Assembly: GCF_004795895.1 (NCBI RefSeq)
Contig: NZ_CP039250.1
Location: forward strand, 3,100,001 to 3,164,000
DNA from: Sphingopyxis sp. PAMC25046
GTDB taxonomy: Bacteria > Pseudomonadota > Alphaproteobacteria > Sphingomonadales > Sphingomonadaceae
DNA: 64,000 bases
Direction of reading: 5' to 3'
This document shows, piece after piece, positions 25,001 to 35,900 of this stretch. The first letter of the stretch is position 1, and each line of letters opens with the position of its first letter. The notes under the pieces are model-generated. The model was not told the DNA's origin. It did no database searches and was given only the letters and a program-made list of their open reading frames with translations. The position numbers and the translations under genes were made by a program.

Positions 25001-25131
25001 ACGACCAGCAGACCTCGCACCCCTATTATTGGGCGGGCTTCGCGATCATCGGCGACGGCGGTCAAAAGCTGCTCGACCGCGTCACAACCACCGCGCGAAG
25101 GGGAGAGGCCGCCGGCCGCGCCGGCCGCTAA
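22042..25131 (+). CDS. Secreted CHAT-domain (caspase-like) protein with repeats
   Basis: A 1,029-residue protein from ATG 22042, chosen because a signal peptide follows at once (FAPVLAALALAAPGTARAQG); frames running further upstream are spurious. The N-terminal two thirds are helical with TPR-like pairs (NHSGDYAEAAEFFEALSRRA; RSNLGEFAEAERLFAEVEAI). The CHAT domain fills the last third: His857 in IIHFATHGLV and Cys906 in VILSACDTAGAAS form the caspase-type dyad. CHAT proteases cleave partners in effector and secretion systems. Here it is exported, and it heads a cluster with a cyclase, a FecR-like protein and a two-partner secretion pair, so those proteins are candidates for processing. The gene ends 4 bases before the cyclase start. 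Confidence 0.9.
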   Translation: MAARRSHFAPVLAALALAAPGTARAQGGDPTLRDSFAIGEQGGSLCEVQATVQDRVIEGMFDRAWTIICRDASQPVGTVRVLRADADTARARIERARAGTIVCAADGTCKIANSDVAWTTRVETDGDTSYSVEGFAAYDDALRIALESVRQRRVAPGVIKVATISVGDNDGFARTLAGTIDIDKALAEGYRRNHSGDYAEAAEFFEALSRRAEGEQAAAGIDPTEFTLNRALQRSNLGEFAEAERLFAEVEAIPTGDPVQLRLRRNFRAINALNQRDYDRAAVLLQAPIAPLTTGVTVAGDAVTLTPEIVAGVNSGDNARLVRQANDRERLTPTERAQIIDAQAVHLLGTVERLRGNAEAAKTAQLKGLGDALAVRQGRVTSIIRLRSQMLGELALAEEAIGDIGSADARFTQSVDLLAVEYPETTALASARARYAAFLTRHAQDEKAIGIYGEVVTALANSQRSTAGMANMMAPYYRLLANRAATDPAAVGEFFVASQLQIRPGVADTQAVLARELSSGSDDGARLFRQATTLNRDIERARIEDARLAQLPETPEVGALRADIRTQLDNLAFQQSETLVQLAAFPQYRVVASGKLDLAELQQVLRPDEAYLKMLVVGEGVYALLIEPDGAQLWKSDIGASELDRAVDTIRSTISIVENGRRVTYPFDAATSYKLYGQLFGPVAAKLPAVPHLIFEPDGAMLRLPINLLITADTGLADYEQRKLDPDADPFDMRQIAWLGRATRPSTAVSTLGFRNARQAPPSKANRQYFGLGENLPVEGRLPSLGTRGAADGSVDADCLWDVAQWGRPISADELITARDAVGRAAGTLLTGGAFTDTAVKSRADLADYRIIHFATHGLVTAPRPSCPARPALVTSFGGGESDGLLTFQEIFDLRIDADLVILSACDTAGAASVAATRETGLSGGGSALDGLVRSFIGAGGRSVIASHWPAPDDFDATKRLIGGLFTAGEGASVADALWATQMRLMDDQQTSHPYYWAGFAIIGDGGQKLLDRVTTTARRGEAAGRAGR

Positions 25132-25135
25132 TCCG

Positions 25136-27226
25136 ATGAACGCGCCCGAAACCATCATCCCCGCCCCGGACTCGCTCGCGCAGGACGACCGGCGCGCTAC
25201 GGTGCCGCTCGGCAAGCGTGTGCGGCGGCTGGTCGTACAGCTCGGTCCGTCACGGATGGCGGCGACGATCGCCTTTCTGGTCGTCGCGATCCTGATCGCG
25301 CGTTTCAGCTGGCAGATGCCCCTGATCAACGCCGCCGAGCGTGCGCTCTATGATGCGCGCGCAACGCTGATGGCGCCCAAGGTCGAACAGGACAGGCGCA
25401 TCACCCTCGTCACCTATAATGACGAAACGCTGTTCAACACCGGCATCCGCTCGCCGCTCGACCGGACATTGCTCGCGAACGCGCTCGGCAATCTCGACCA
25501 GATGGGCGCGAAGGCGATCGGCATCGATATCGCGTTCGATTCGCCGCGTCCCGACGACGAAGCGCTGAAGGCGCAGCTCCGCGCGATGCGGACGCCGACA
25601 TGGCTCGCCTATGCCGAACAGGCGAGCAACCCGAACACCATCTTTTACGAGCAGCAGAAGTTTCTGGAATCCTTCATAGCCGACGTGACGACCGCGAAGA
25701 CCGGGCCGACGAGCGTCCTGTTCCGTACCGACGAAGACGACGTGATCCGCAAATGGCCCCATCGACCGGCAAATCTGCCCCCGTTGATGGCGAACGCGCT
25801 GGCCCCGGTCGATCCGGCCTACGCCGATTATCAGGGCGGCATCCGCTTTCTTGTCCCCGCGCGCGCCGCCGCGGGGCAGGAAGAGCCGGTGTTCGCCAAC
25901 ATCCCGATCGATACCTTCGCGATGCCGATGGATGCCGAAATGCGCGCGGGCTTCGCCGAATTGGTGAAGGGGCGCTATGTGCTGATCGGTGGCGACATCA
26001 TCGACAATGACCAGTTCAATACGCCATTGAGCCGCTTTCCCGACGCGATCACCGGCCAGCATGAAACGATGATCGGGCTCGAGGTGCACGCGCATATGCT
26101 CGCGCAACAGCTTGATAACGCGTGGCCGCGCCCGATAGGGGCGCCGGCGCTCTGGGTGCTCGCGATCCTGATCGTCACCGCAGGCGGACTCACCAGCCTG
26201 ATCGACCTGCGCGCGCGGTGGGTCGCACTGGCCTTCCTTGGACAGATGACCTTCTTCGTCGCCTTCCCCTTCTGGCTACACGGGCGCGGCATCGACACGA
26301 CGACGCTGCCGACCTTCGGCTGGGCGGTCGGCTGGCTGTTCGGCTATGCCGCGGTGGGCACCGCGGCGCGCACGATAGGATCGCGCCAGCGCGCCTTCGC
26401 CCAGTCGGCGCTCGGCAAATATCTGCCCGCCGACGTCGCGGCGCAGATCTTGCGCGATCCCGACCAGCTTTCGCTGCACGGCGAGCGACGCAACATCTTC
26501 TGCGTCTTCACCGACCTCGAAGGCTTCACCAAACTGAGCCACGCGGTAACGCCGGAGACCGTCGCGCGGCTGCTCAACGAATATCTCGATCGCCTTTCGG
26601 ACATCGTGCTCGACCACGGGGGGACGATCGACAAGTTCGTCGGCGACGCCATCGTCGCCTTCTGGGGCGCGCCGCTCAGCCGCGCCGACGACGGCGAGCG
26701 GGCGGCCGCCGCGGCATTGGCAATGTACGAAGCGGGCGAAAAATTCCGCACCGATCTCGCCGCCGAAGACCTGCCCCCGATCGGCATGACGCGCGTCGGC
26801 CTACATGTCGGCGACGCGATCGTCGGCAATTTCGGCGGCGAAGGGCGCATCCAGTACACCGCGCTCGGCGACAGCATGAACACCGCCTCGCGGCTCGAGG
26901 CGGCGAACAAGGGCCTGAAGACCGGCGTGCTGATTTCTGCCGAGGCGGCCGCCCGTTCGGGCCGCGACGATCTCGTCCCGATGGGCCGCGTGACGCTGCG
27001 CGGAAGGGCGCAGCCGGTCGACGTCCTCACCCCGCGCCCCGATCTTGTCCCGGAACGGCGCGCCCGCATCGCCACGCTTGTCGCGGCGCACGCGGCGGGC
27101 GATAAAAATGCCTATGTGACCGCCGCCACAGCATTGGCCGCGGAGTTCGCCCAGGACGCTTCCATCCTGTTCCTGATCGAACGCCTGAACGAGACCGAAA
27201 AGGGAGAAAGCTATGTCCTTTCCTGA
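25136..27226 (+). CDS. CHASE2-domain adenylate cyclase
   Basis: A 696-residue membrane cyclase. N-terminal helix IAFLVVAILIARFSW (about 42-56), CHASE2 sensor about 60-330 outside the membrane (ITLVTYNDETLFNTGIRSPL; DQMGAKAIGIDIAFDSPRPD), several helices (WVLAILIVTAGGLTSLIDL; LAFLGQMTFFVAFPFWLHG), then a class III cyclase domain about 450-640. Metal-binding Asp460 (FTDLEGFT) and Asp504 (KFVGDAIVAFWG) are present, as are the Lys before the second and NTASRLE, which predicts ATP as substrate. Start ATG 25136 is 4 bases after the CHAT stop; its end overlaps the next ATG by 14. It turns an unknown external signal into cAMP. Confidence 0.92.
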   Translation: MNAPETIIPAPDSLAQDDRRATVPLGKRVRRLVVQLGPSRMAATIAFLVVAILIARFSWQMPLINAAERALYDARATLMAPKVEQDRRITLVTYNDETLFNTGIRSPLDRTLLANALGNLDQMGAKAIGIDIAFDSPRPDDEALKAQLRAMRTPTWLAYAEQASNPNTIFYEQQKFLESFIADVTTAKTGPTSVLFRTDEDDVIRKWPHRPANLPPLMANALAPVDPAYADYQGGIRFLVPARAAAGQEEPVFANIPIDTFAMPMDAEMRAGFAELVKGRYVLIGGDIIDNDQFNTPLSRFPDAITGQHETMIGLEVHAHMLAQQLDNAWPRPIGAPALWVLAILIVTAGGLTSLIDLRARWVALAFLGQMTFFVAFPFWLHGRGIDTTTLPTFGWAVGWLFGYAAVGTAARTIGSRQRAFAQSALGKYLPADVAAQILRDPDQLSLHGERRNIFCVFTDLEGFTKLSHAVTPETVARLLNEYLDRLSDIVLDHGGTIDKFVGDAIVAFWGAPLSRADDGERAAAAALAMYEAGEKFRTDLAAEDLPPIGMTRVGLHVGDAIVGNFGGEGRIQYTALGDSMNTASRLEAANKGLKTGVLISAEAAARSGRDDLVPMGRVTLRGRAQPVDVLTPRPDLVPERRARIATLVAAHAAGDKNAYVTAATALAAEFAQDASILFLIERLNETEKGESYVLS

Positions 27227-27971
27227 CTTCCCGATACGCCGCCTCGGCCTGACCGCCGCTGCTGCCGTCGCCGCCATGACCATGGTCACCGCCGCCGCCG
27301 CGCAATCGATGGTCGTCCGCTCGACCGGCCCGTCGGCCGCCAAATATCCGGCCGGCGCGCGGCTCAAATCGACCGACAAGCTGACCCTCGTCGCCGGCGA
27401 CCGGATCGTGCTGATGCAGTCGGGAAAGACGCGGACGCTGTCCGGTCCCGGCACCTTTGGCGCCACCGGCACCGTGCAGGCGAGCCAGTCGCTGGGCGGC
27501 AATGTCAGCCGGATGCTCGCCAAGGGGCCGACGATGCGGTCGCGCGGCGGGTTTTCGCGCGGCCCCGACGACCCGATCCCGGCCGAGCATCGCGCGCCCA
27601 ATCTCTGGCTCCTCGACTATCGCGAGGGTGGGACCTTTTGCGTCCTCGATCCCGCATTGCTGATGCTATGGCGCCCCAATATGCAGGGTGATACCGCGCT
27701 CGAGATCGAAAGCGGCGGCAAGAAGACGACCGTCGCGATCGTCGATGGCGCCAATTTTCGCAAATGGCCGACCGACGTCCTGCCGGTGCAATATGGCGCC
27801 GAATACCGCCTTTCGGGCGGCGGGCTGGCGCAGCCGGTGACGGTGCGTTTCGCCGCTGTCGAAAACGCCCCCGATACGCCCGAGGGGTCGGTCGACATGC
27901 TGATGAGCAAGGGTTGCACGCCGCAGCTCAACCGCCTCGTCGATACGATGTCGGAAGCGGAGGCGGGTTGA
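27213..27971 (+). CDS. Exported protein with FecR-like beta domain
   Basis: A 252-residue protein with a signal peptide (RLGLTAAAAVAAMTMVTAAAAQS). The segment AKYPAGARLKSTDKLTLVAG then KTRTLSGPGTFGATG at about residues 45-85 resembles the FecR beta-sandwich found in proteins that sit next to CHAT genes. A second half with a single pair of Cys (GGTFCVLDPALL and MSKGCTPQLNRL) is unique to me. The ATG at 27213 lies inside the cyclase end (overlap of 14 bases), so translation is coupled. Function unknown; the position suggests a periplasmic or surface partner of the CHAT protein. Confidence 0.7.
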   Translation: MSFPDFPIRRLGLTAAAAVAAMTMVTAAAAQSMVVRSTGPSAAKYPAGARLKSTDKLTLVAGDRIVLMQSGKTRTLSGPGTFGATGTVQASQSLGGNVSRMLAKGPTMRSRGGFSRGPDDPIPAEHRAPNLWLLDYREGGTFCVLDPALLMLWRPNMQGDTALEIESGGKKTTVAIVDGANFRKWPTDVLPVQYGAEYRLSGGGLAQPVTVRFAAVENAPDTPEGSVDMLMSKGCTPQLNRLVDTMSEAEAG

Positions 27972-28104
27972 GCAGAGGTAAAGGCCGCGATTGAACGCGC
28001 CCTATCCGTCTGATATTATTCCCGGGAAATACCGCCTGTCGCGTGGCGGAACCTTCCCTGGGTCGAAATTCGCTGCGTCGGGCTATCGGCGGAGCCAATG
28101 AAAT

Positions 28105-28129
28105 GGGCGCCCCGCAATCGGGTGCGCCC
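28105..28129 (+). promoter_or_regulatory. Hairpin just before the TpsB gene
   Basis: GGGCGC...GCGCCC with inner CCG/CGG forms a stem 17 bases before the ATG at 28147 and partly ahead of its ribosome binding site (AAGGGG). The rest of the 175-base gap holds no gene. It may modulate translation or stabilise the mRNA. Confidence 0.35.
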
Positions 28130-28146
28130 GAACGCAAGGGGTGGTG

Positions 28147-29970
28147 ATGGCCGTGTCGGGGGATATGGGATTTCATGGGGCCGCAAGGTCCAGGCACGCG
28201 GCGATCCGCAGGCTATTGGCCGGCTCGGCGGGATTGATCGCGGCCGCGCTGCCTGCCCCTCTATGGGCACAGGCAACGCCGCAAATCCCGACGCGCGAAG
28301 AAATCCAGCGCCCGGCGCTGCCCCCCGCCGCGCAGCCCGGCGAACAGATCGTCGCGATCGACGACGGCATCGAACGCGCGCCCTGCCCGCTTGCCAGTCC
28401 CGAATTCGCGAATATCCGCTTCACGCTGCGCGGGGTCGAGTTTTCGCGCGTCGAAGGCATCGACAACAGCCTGCTCGCTCCGAGCTGGTCCGATCGCGTC
28501 GGACAGGAGCTGTCGATTGCCGCGGTGTGCGAGATTCGCGACCGCGCCGCGACGATCCTGCGGTCGCAGGGCTATCTCGCCGCGGTCCGCGTGCCGCCGC
28601 AGACGATCGGCGACGGCATCGTCCGGCTCGACATCCTTTCGGCGCGGATGACGCGCATCGAAGTGCGCGGCGACGCGGGCGCTAACGAAGGGCTGTTGCA
28701 ACGCTATCTCGCGCGGCTCGACGACGCGCCGGTGTTCAATATCGCCGATGCCGAACGTTACCTGCTGCTGGCGCGCGACATCCCGGGGATGGACGCACGG
28801 CTGACGCTACGTCCCGGCGCGGTTGCCGGCGAGGTCATCGGCGAAGTGACCGTCACGCGCACGCCCGTAACCTTCGACTTCAATGCGCAAAATATGGGAT
28901 CGCGCGACGTCGGCCGCTGGGGCGGCAATGCACGCGCGCGCTTCGCCGGCCTGACCGGCATGGGCGACCTCACCACGGTCAGCTTCTATGCGACGCCCGA
29001 TTTCGACGAACAGAAAGTGGTCCAGGCGTCGCACGAGTTCCGCGTCGGCGGCGAAGGATTGCGCCTTGGCGCCAGCTACACCTATGCTTGGACACGTCCC
29101 GACCTTGCTGGCCTGCCGATCAAGTCGAATACCCAGATCGTCAGCCTGTTCGGTTCCTATCCGCTCGTGCTGACGCAGGCGCGGCGCTTGAGCGTAGGCG
29201 GCGGGCTCGACATCATCGATCAGGACATCAGCCTGACCGGGGTGCCGCTCAACAAGGACCGGCTGCGTGTCTTGGGCCTGCGCGCCGACGCCAGCTGGAT
29301 CGACCCCGCCTCGATCGCTGGTCGCGGCGGCTATAACCCCGGCGAACCACGCTGGTCGCTCGCCACCTCGCTCGAAGCGCGGCAGGGTCTGGATTTCCTT
29401 GGCGCCAGCGACGATTGCGGCCCGGGCGGCACGGCCTGTTTCCTGCCCGGCGCGGTGCCGCTGACGCGCATCGAGGGCAAGCCCGACGCATTCCTCGTTC
29501 GAGCCAACGCGCTCGCCGAATGGCGGCCCGCAAAAGCGTTCACACTGTCGGCGGCGCCGCGCGCGCAATGGGCGGCCGACCCGCTGCTCGCCTATGAAGA
29601 ATTTTCGGGCGGCAATTTCACCGTCGGGCGCGGCTTCGACCCCGGCACGGTGATCGGCGACAGCGGCGTCGCGGTGGCGCTCGAAGCGCGCTATGGCTCG
29701 TTCGTTCCCGCCAATACGAACGCCTTCGCCTTTCAGCCCTTCGTCTTTTTCGACGCCGCCTGGGTGTGGAACAAGGATACCGCCTTCGACGGACTCGATC
29801 CGCAAAAACTCTATTCAGCGGGCGGCGGCGTGCGTGTCGCTTATGGCAACCTCGGCCGGCTCGACGTCACGCTCGCGGTACCGCTCAACCGCGGCGGCTT
29901 CCTCACCGAACGGCCCGATCCGCGACTGCTCGTGTCGCTGACCACCCAATTCGGCGTAGGGGCGCGCTGA
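28147..29970 (+). CDS. Two-partner secretion transporter, ShlB/FhaC/HecB family (TpsB)
   Basis: A 607-residue outer-membrane transporter from ATG 28147 (GTG codons at 28141 and 28144 lie in the leader). Signal peptide: RRLLAGSAGLIAAALPAPLW with ALPAPLWAQA. Two POTRA domains follow (LRGVEFSRVEGIDNSLLAPS; LDILSARMTRIEVRGDAGAN) and then the 16-strand barrel from about residue 230. The conserved L6 motif of this family is VGRGFDPG near residue 495. It secretes a TpsA protein through the outer membrane, presumably the giant exoprotein encoded 3 bases downstream. Confidence 0.93.
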   Translation: MAVSGDMGFHGAARSRHAAIRRLLAGSAGLIAAALPAPLWAQATPQIPTREEIQRPALPPAAQPGEQIVAIDDGIERAPCPLASPEFANIRFTLRGVEFSRVEGIDNSLLAPSWSDRVGQELSIAAVCEIRDRAATILRSQGYLAAVRVPPQTIGDGIVRLDILSARMTRIEVRGDAGANEGLLQRYLARLDDAPVFNIADAERYLLLARDIPGMDARLTLRPGAVAGEVIGEVTVTRTPVTFDFNAQNMGSRDVGRWGGNARARFAGLTGMGDLTTVSFYATPDFDEQKVVQASHEFRVGGEGLRLGASYTYAWTRPDLAGLPIKSNTQIVSLFGSYPLVLTQARRLSVGGGLDIIDQDISLTGVPLNKDRLRVLGLRADASWIDPASIAGRGGYNPGEPRWSLATSLEARQGLDFLGASDDCGPGGTACFLPGAVPLTRIEGKPDAFLVRANALAEWRPAKAFTLSAAPRAQWAADPLLAYEEFSGGNFTVGRGFDPGTVIGDSGVAVALEARYGSFVPANTNAFAFQPFVFFDAAWVWNKDTAFDGLDPQKLYSAGGGVRVAYGNLGRLDVTLAVPLNRGGFLTERPDPRLLVSLTTQFGVGAR

Positions 29971-29972
29971 CC

Positions 29973-32900
29973 ATGATCTTTGCATCGAGGACCACTGCCA
30001 TGCGTGCCACCGCCACCTTCTCGCCCGTCCGTAAAGGCAAGCAGCACCTGCTGACCAGTTGCGCGATCGCCGCCGGTATCGCCGCGCTTGCCCATGGCGG
30101 CCCGGCGCAAGCGCAAGTGGCCGGTTCGGGCAGCTTCGTATCGGGCACGGGCTCGATCGGCAACGATGGCGCGACCAACACGACGACGGTGAATGTCGGC
30201 GGGACGGAAAGCATCATCAACTGGGTGCCGACCGACACCGCGCCGACGGGCGGCGCGATCGATTTTCTGCCCGCTGGCGAGAATATGAATTTCGTCGGCA
30301 CCGGCGACTATACCGTCCTCAACCGCTTCGTGAACGGCGGCGGCGGATCGCTCGGCCGCCAGATCGCCCTCAACGGGACGGTTAACTCCTATACGGGATC
30401 AACCAGCGGCCCGCGCGGGGGCAATATCTGGTTCTACAACGCGGGCGGCATCCTGATCGGCGCCAGCGGAGTGGTCAACGTCGGCAGCCTGCTGCTCACG
30501 ACGAACGACATCGTGACGACCGGCGGCCTGTTCGGTCCCGGCGGCACGATCCGCTTCAGCGGCGCGTCGGGCAGCACGTCGGCGATCACCGTGAACGGCG
30601 CGATCAATGCGGATATCGTCGGCAGTCCCGGCAGCTCCTATGTCGCGCTGGTCGCGCCGCGCGTGGTGCAGGCCGGTGCCGTCCGCGTCGACGGATCGGC
30701 CGCCTATGTCGCCGCCGAGCAGGCGAATATCCGCATCAACGGCGGCCTCTTCGACATCGACGTGACCGTCGGCGCCGAAGGCGGTGACGCGATCACCCAT
30801 ACGGGCACGACCACCGGTCCGGCGCACCTCGACGCCAATGGCAACCAGAGCCGTATCTATATGGTCGCCATTCCCAAGAATGACGCGGTGACGATGCTGG
30901 TTTCGGGCGCGATCGGCTATGACGACGCACTGTCGGCGCAGGTCGATCCCGACGGTGCGGTGCGCCTGTCGGCGGGCTATAATATCGTCGGCGGCGAAAT
31001 CGCCGCGGCGCCCGCCAATGCGACCGCGGCGAACATCGCCGCCAGCGATACGCTGTTCCGCAGCAATACGATCGCGCGCGCCAGCGGCACCTTTGCCGCC
31101 GGGCCGACACAGGTGCTGCCCGGATCGCCCACGCCGCTGTCAGCGGAAGGACAGTTCTTCGTCGAAGGCAGCGGGACCTTCATCGGCGACGCCAGCGCGA
31201 CGGTTTCTATCGGCGCCAATCAGTCGGGCGGCGCGACGGGGACCCTCACGGTCCAGTCGGGCGGCCGTGGCGGAACGCCCGGCAACGCCGCGATAAACGT
31301 CACCGGAGGGACGCTCTCGACGCCCGGCGCGCTCACCATCTCGGCCTCGGGCACGCCCGACGCGGTCACCGGCGATGCGCAGGGCGGCACCGCCAGCCTG
31401 ACGATCACGGGCGGCAGCGTGACGACCGCGGGGGTCACGGTCGAAGCCAATGGCTTCGGCGACCTCGACGCGGGCGGCACAAGCGGCAACGGACGCGGGG
31501 GCAGCGCCAGCATTTCGGTGAGCAACGGCGGCAGCTCGTTGACCGCCGGCAATATCTTCATCAACGCGGTCGGAAGCGGGGATAACAGCTTCAGCACCGC
31601 TCCCGCCGTCAACGGCAGCGGGACCGGGGGCACCGCCAGCCTGACGGTCGCGGGCGGCGGCAGCGTCGGACCGGCAGCCCTGCTTTCGCTCGACGCGAGC
31701 GGATTTGGCGGCTTCGGCCTGACCCAGTCGGGCGACGGCACCGGCGGCACGGCGCGCATCGCGGTGTCGGGCGCGGGATCCTTCCTCTCGGCAACGCAAA
31801 GCTTCGTCGACGCGACGGGCGAAGGCGGCGGGAGTTTTGGTAGCTTCCAGACCCAGAATGGCGGCAACGGAACGGGCGGGACGGCCGAAATACTGATCAA
31901 CGCCGACGCGACTTCGGTCGTGTCGCTGGGCAATCTCGGCGCCTTCGGTATCGGGAGTGGCGGCAACGCTCGAGGAAGCGAGAATACGACCGGCGGCGAC
32001 GCGCTGGGCGGTTCGGCCCGCTTGATCGTCGATGGCGGCGCCAACGCGCAGTTCACCCAGGTCGTGCTCGACGCGTCCGCGGCTGCCGGAACCGCCACCA
32101 CCCCCAGCGGCACGACCGGCCAGTCGGGCAACGCGCGTGCGAACGATGTGACATTGACCGCGACGAACGGGTCGACGATCGGCAGCAGCGGCTTCATCAA
32201 CCTTTTCGCCGTCGGCATGAACCCCTATCCGTTCAACCCCGCCGGTGAGAATTTTGGAGCGGGCACGGGCGGCAATATCGCGGTGAGCGCGACCGCCGGA
32301 GGGACGATCACCACCGGCAACCGCCTCACCGCACAGGCGATGGGCGGAAGCATGTCCGACACCGTCCGGCAAAGCGCCGGCGACGGCATCGGCGGCAATG
32401 TCGATTTTCTCGCCGATGGCGGAACGATCCAGGCCGAGGTCTATGACGTGGATGCCAGCGGCAACACAGCCAATGTTACCGGCACGGGCGGCACGGCGCA
32501 GGGCGGCACGATCGACATCTTCGCGCAGAACGGCGGACAGTTTGTCGCAACGCTCGACGCGACCAACCGTTTCGACGCCAGCGCCACGACGGGCATCAGC
32601 GCGGCGGGCACGGCGGCCACCGGCGGCACGATCCAGCTGATCGCCGACGCCGGCACGATCGACCTCGGTATCGGCGCCAACCTGTTCGCCGACGGCCGCT
32701 CGGGCGGCGCGGCGACATCCGGCGCGGCCGATCCGACCGGCGCCGGTGGCGCGATCCTGATCCGCGTCGAAGCCGATGCGACGGACAGCAGCCGCATCGA
32801 CACGGGCGACCTGTTCGCGTCGGCCGGCGGCCAGACCCAGGCCGAGAGCGAAACACCGCCCGGCGTCGAACTTCCCGCGGGCAACGGCCAGGGGGGCACG

Positions 32901-35900
32901 ATGACGGTGGAGGTCGCGGGCGGCACCCTCACCGGCGGCGTCCTCGATCTCTCGGCGAATGGCCTCGGCGGCGGCGGGGCGGACAGCGCAACGGGAACCG
33001 GCGGCAGTGCCACCTTCAGCCAAACGGGCGGGACCGTGTCGGTTGGTGACATAAGCGTTGCCGCCGACGGCTTCGGTGGCGCCGTGCAAGGCACGTCGGG
33101 AACCGGCGTCGGCGGTATCGCGACGATCGACCTGTCGGGCGGCACGATCACCGCGGCCGACATTATCGCCTCGGCCAGCGGCACCGGCGGTATCGGTGTG
33201 ACCGGTGACGATTTCGACCCACTCAACATCGTCGCGAGCGGCGATGGCGGCGTCGGCCGTGGCGGCACCGCAACGATCAGCATCGACGGCACAGCGGTCG
33301 TCGATGCCAGCGTCATTCAGGCGAATGCGCTCGGCACGGGCGGCGACGGCGGCCAATTCGACAGCTTCTTCAACGGGATAGTGGGCGACGCAGGCAACGC
33401 GGGCGAGGGCATCGGCGGCGAGGCGACCGTCAATGTGCGCGGGGGCACGACGACCGCGAGCAGCGTGATCGCCGACGCATCGGGTATTGGCGGCGATGGC
33501 GGCTACAGCTTTTTCTCGGGCAGCGGCGCTCCCTCGACCGGCATCGGCGTCGGCGGCACCGGCGGCACCGGCCGTGGCGGCACCGCGACGATCGCGCTCG
33601 AAACCGCCATCGACGGCGTCGGCGCGGCGAGCAGCGTCGCGCTCGGTTCCGGCGGCGCGGGCGGCGATCACAATGTCGGCGGCAATGGCGGCGACGGCTT
33701 CGGCGGGACGGCGCAGGCGATCGTCACCGGCTTCGAGGCCGGCGACCTCGCGGTCATTATCGATTCGACCGGCACCGGCGGCAATGGCGCCAATGGTGCC
33801 GACGGCGCGGGCGGCGGCGGCGGCAACGGCACCGGCGGCACCTCGCGCATCGCGGCCGAGGGCGCGGGAGCGAGCCTGACCGCGATCCAGAGCAACCTCG
33901 TATCCGGCGGCATCGGCGGCAACGGCGGCGCGGGCGGGCTGGGTTTCAGCTCCTTCCCGGCGGCCGCCCCCGACGGCGGCAACGGCGGCAACGGGCAAGG
34001 CGGCGCGATCGAGATTGCGGCGAACGAAGGCGGCACCGTAGCACTTGGCCTCGACAGCGGCGACGACGCCGTCTCGCTATCGAGCAGCGGCTCCGGCGGC
34101 GCGGGCGGCCTCGGCAGCAACAGCAGCTTCGGTGAGGGAAATCAGTCGGGCAACGGCGGCGACGGCGGCGCGGGAACCGGCGGCACCGTTCGCCTTGCCG
34201 CAACCGGCGGGACGATCACCTCGAACGGCGAAACGGTCGATATCACTTCGAGCGGCCTTTCGGGCGAGGGCGGCAGCGGCGGCAACGGCCAAGGTGGCGG
34301 CGTGGATGGCGCGCTTGGCATTTCGGGGCAGACCACAGGTGGCCGCGTCGTGATCGAAACGGCGGTCGGCGCTTCAGGTGCCGGCCAGATCGACCTCGGC
34401 CCTACGAGCATTGCGGCGAACGGCGATTTTGCCGGGCGCATCGAATTGCGTGCGGGCGGCACGATCAGCTTCGCCGGCCTCGATGCCGAAGCTTTGGGGA
34501 TCGCCGCCCCAACGAACAACGACACCGACACCGCGCTCGCGGGAATCTTCGTCGCGCCGACCGGCGGCACGATCGTCAGCCAGGGCGACGTCTCGCTGAC
34601 CACAGACGGCTCCGTCGGCGTCCATGCCCAGTCGAACGGCATCGTCGATGTCGACGGCATTCTGACCATCGACGCGGGCGACCAGATCGACATCCGCCAC
34701 GATGCGCGCGAAGGCGGCGGCCCGACGCTGCGCGCAAGCGACAGCCTGACCGCAAATGCGGTCACGAGCATCAGCGGCGCGCCGGACAGCCTGATCGCCG
34801 CGGGCGGCGCGCTGTCGCTGACCACCGACGGAACGATCGGCGTCGACGGCCTCGCCGGCAGCGACATCACGCTCACCAGCACCGGCGCGACGACCGTCGA
34901 ACATGCCGAAGCCGTCAATGATTTCACCGCGAACGCCGCCAGCTTCGCAACCGGCCTCAATTCGATTATCACCGGCGGCAATATCGATATCACCTCGCCC
35001 GGCGCGGTCGATCTCGGCAATTCGAGCGCGGGCGGCTTCGTCCAGGTTTCGGGGCAATCGATTGCGTTCAACAATATCGACGCGGGCCTGACGGTCGGTC
35101 TGTCGGCGGACGGGACGGCGCCGGGCGCCGAGGGTATCAGCGGCGGATCGATCGCGGCCGGCGGCAACATCAACCTGTTCGCGAACAGCATCGCGCTGAG
35201 CGGCCCGGTGACGGGCGACGCCTCCTTCTTCGCCTTCGGCACCGGCGGCGCGGTTTCGGTGAACGGCGCCGACGTCGCCGGCACGATCTCGATCTTCTCC
35301 GCCGACGATCTTTCGGGCAGCTTCATCGCGGGCGGCGACATCTTTCTCAATTCGGATGGCAACATCGATGCCTCGGCGCAGGCGAACGGTGGCTATGTCG
35401 ATGGCAACGGTCTCGTCACCGAAGGCAATTTGTTCATCATCGCCGCAGGCGACGCCGCGCTGACCGACAGCTCCGCGGCGCGCATGTTCGGCATAAGCGC
35501 GGGGGGCGGCGCATCGATCGACGGCGGCATCGCGGGCGAAGACATGCTCGTCGTCGCCGGAACGACCGCCAGCCTGACCGACGTCAGCGTAGGCGACGAC
35601 CTCACCGTCAACGCGCCGGGAAACATCGACGCAGTCAATGTCAGCGCGACCGGCGCGGGCGCCGACACGCGTATCCTCAGCTTGTCCTCGGGTTCGGGAA
35701 GTCCGATCTTCACCATCGGCGTCGGCGACGGAAGCGGCGCCGACATCGTGATGTCGTCGACGGCGGGCATTGCGGGCGGCGGCGTTCGCGCGCTCGGGGA
35801 CGTGACGCTGACGGCGAGCAACGCCATCGGTCTCACCTCGGTCCAAGGCCAGAATGTCGCGCTGACCGGCGCGACCGGCATCGATGTGGATGCGGCCAAT

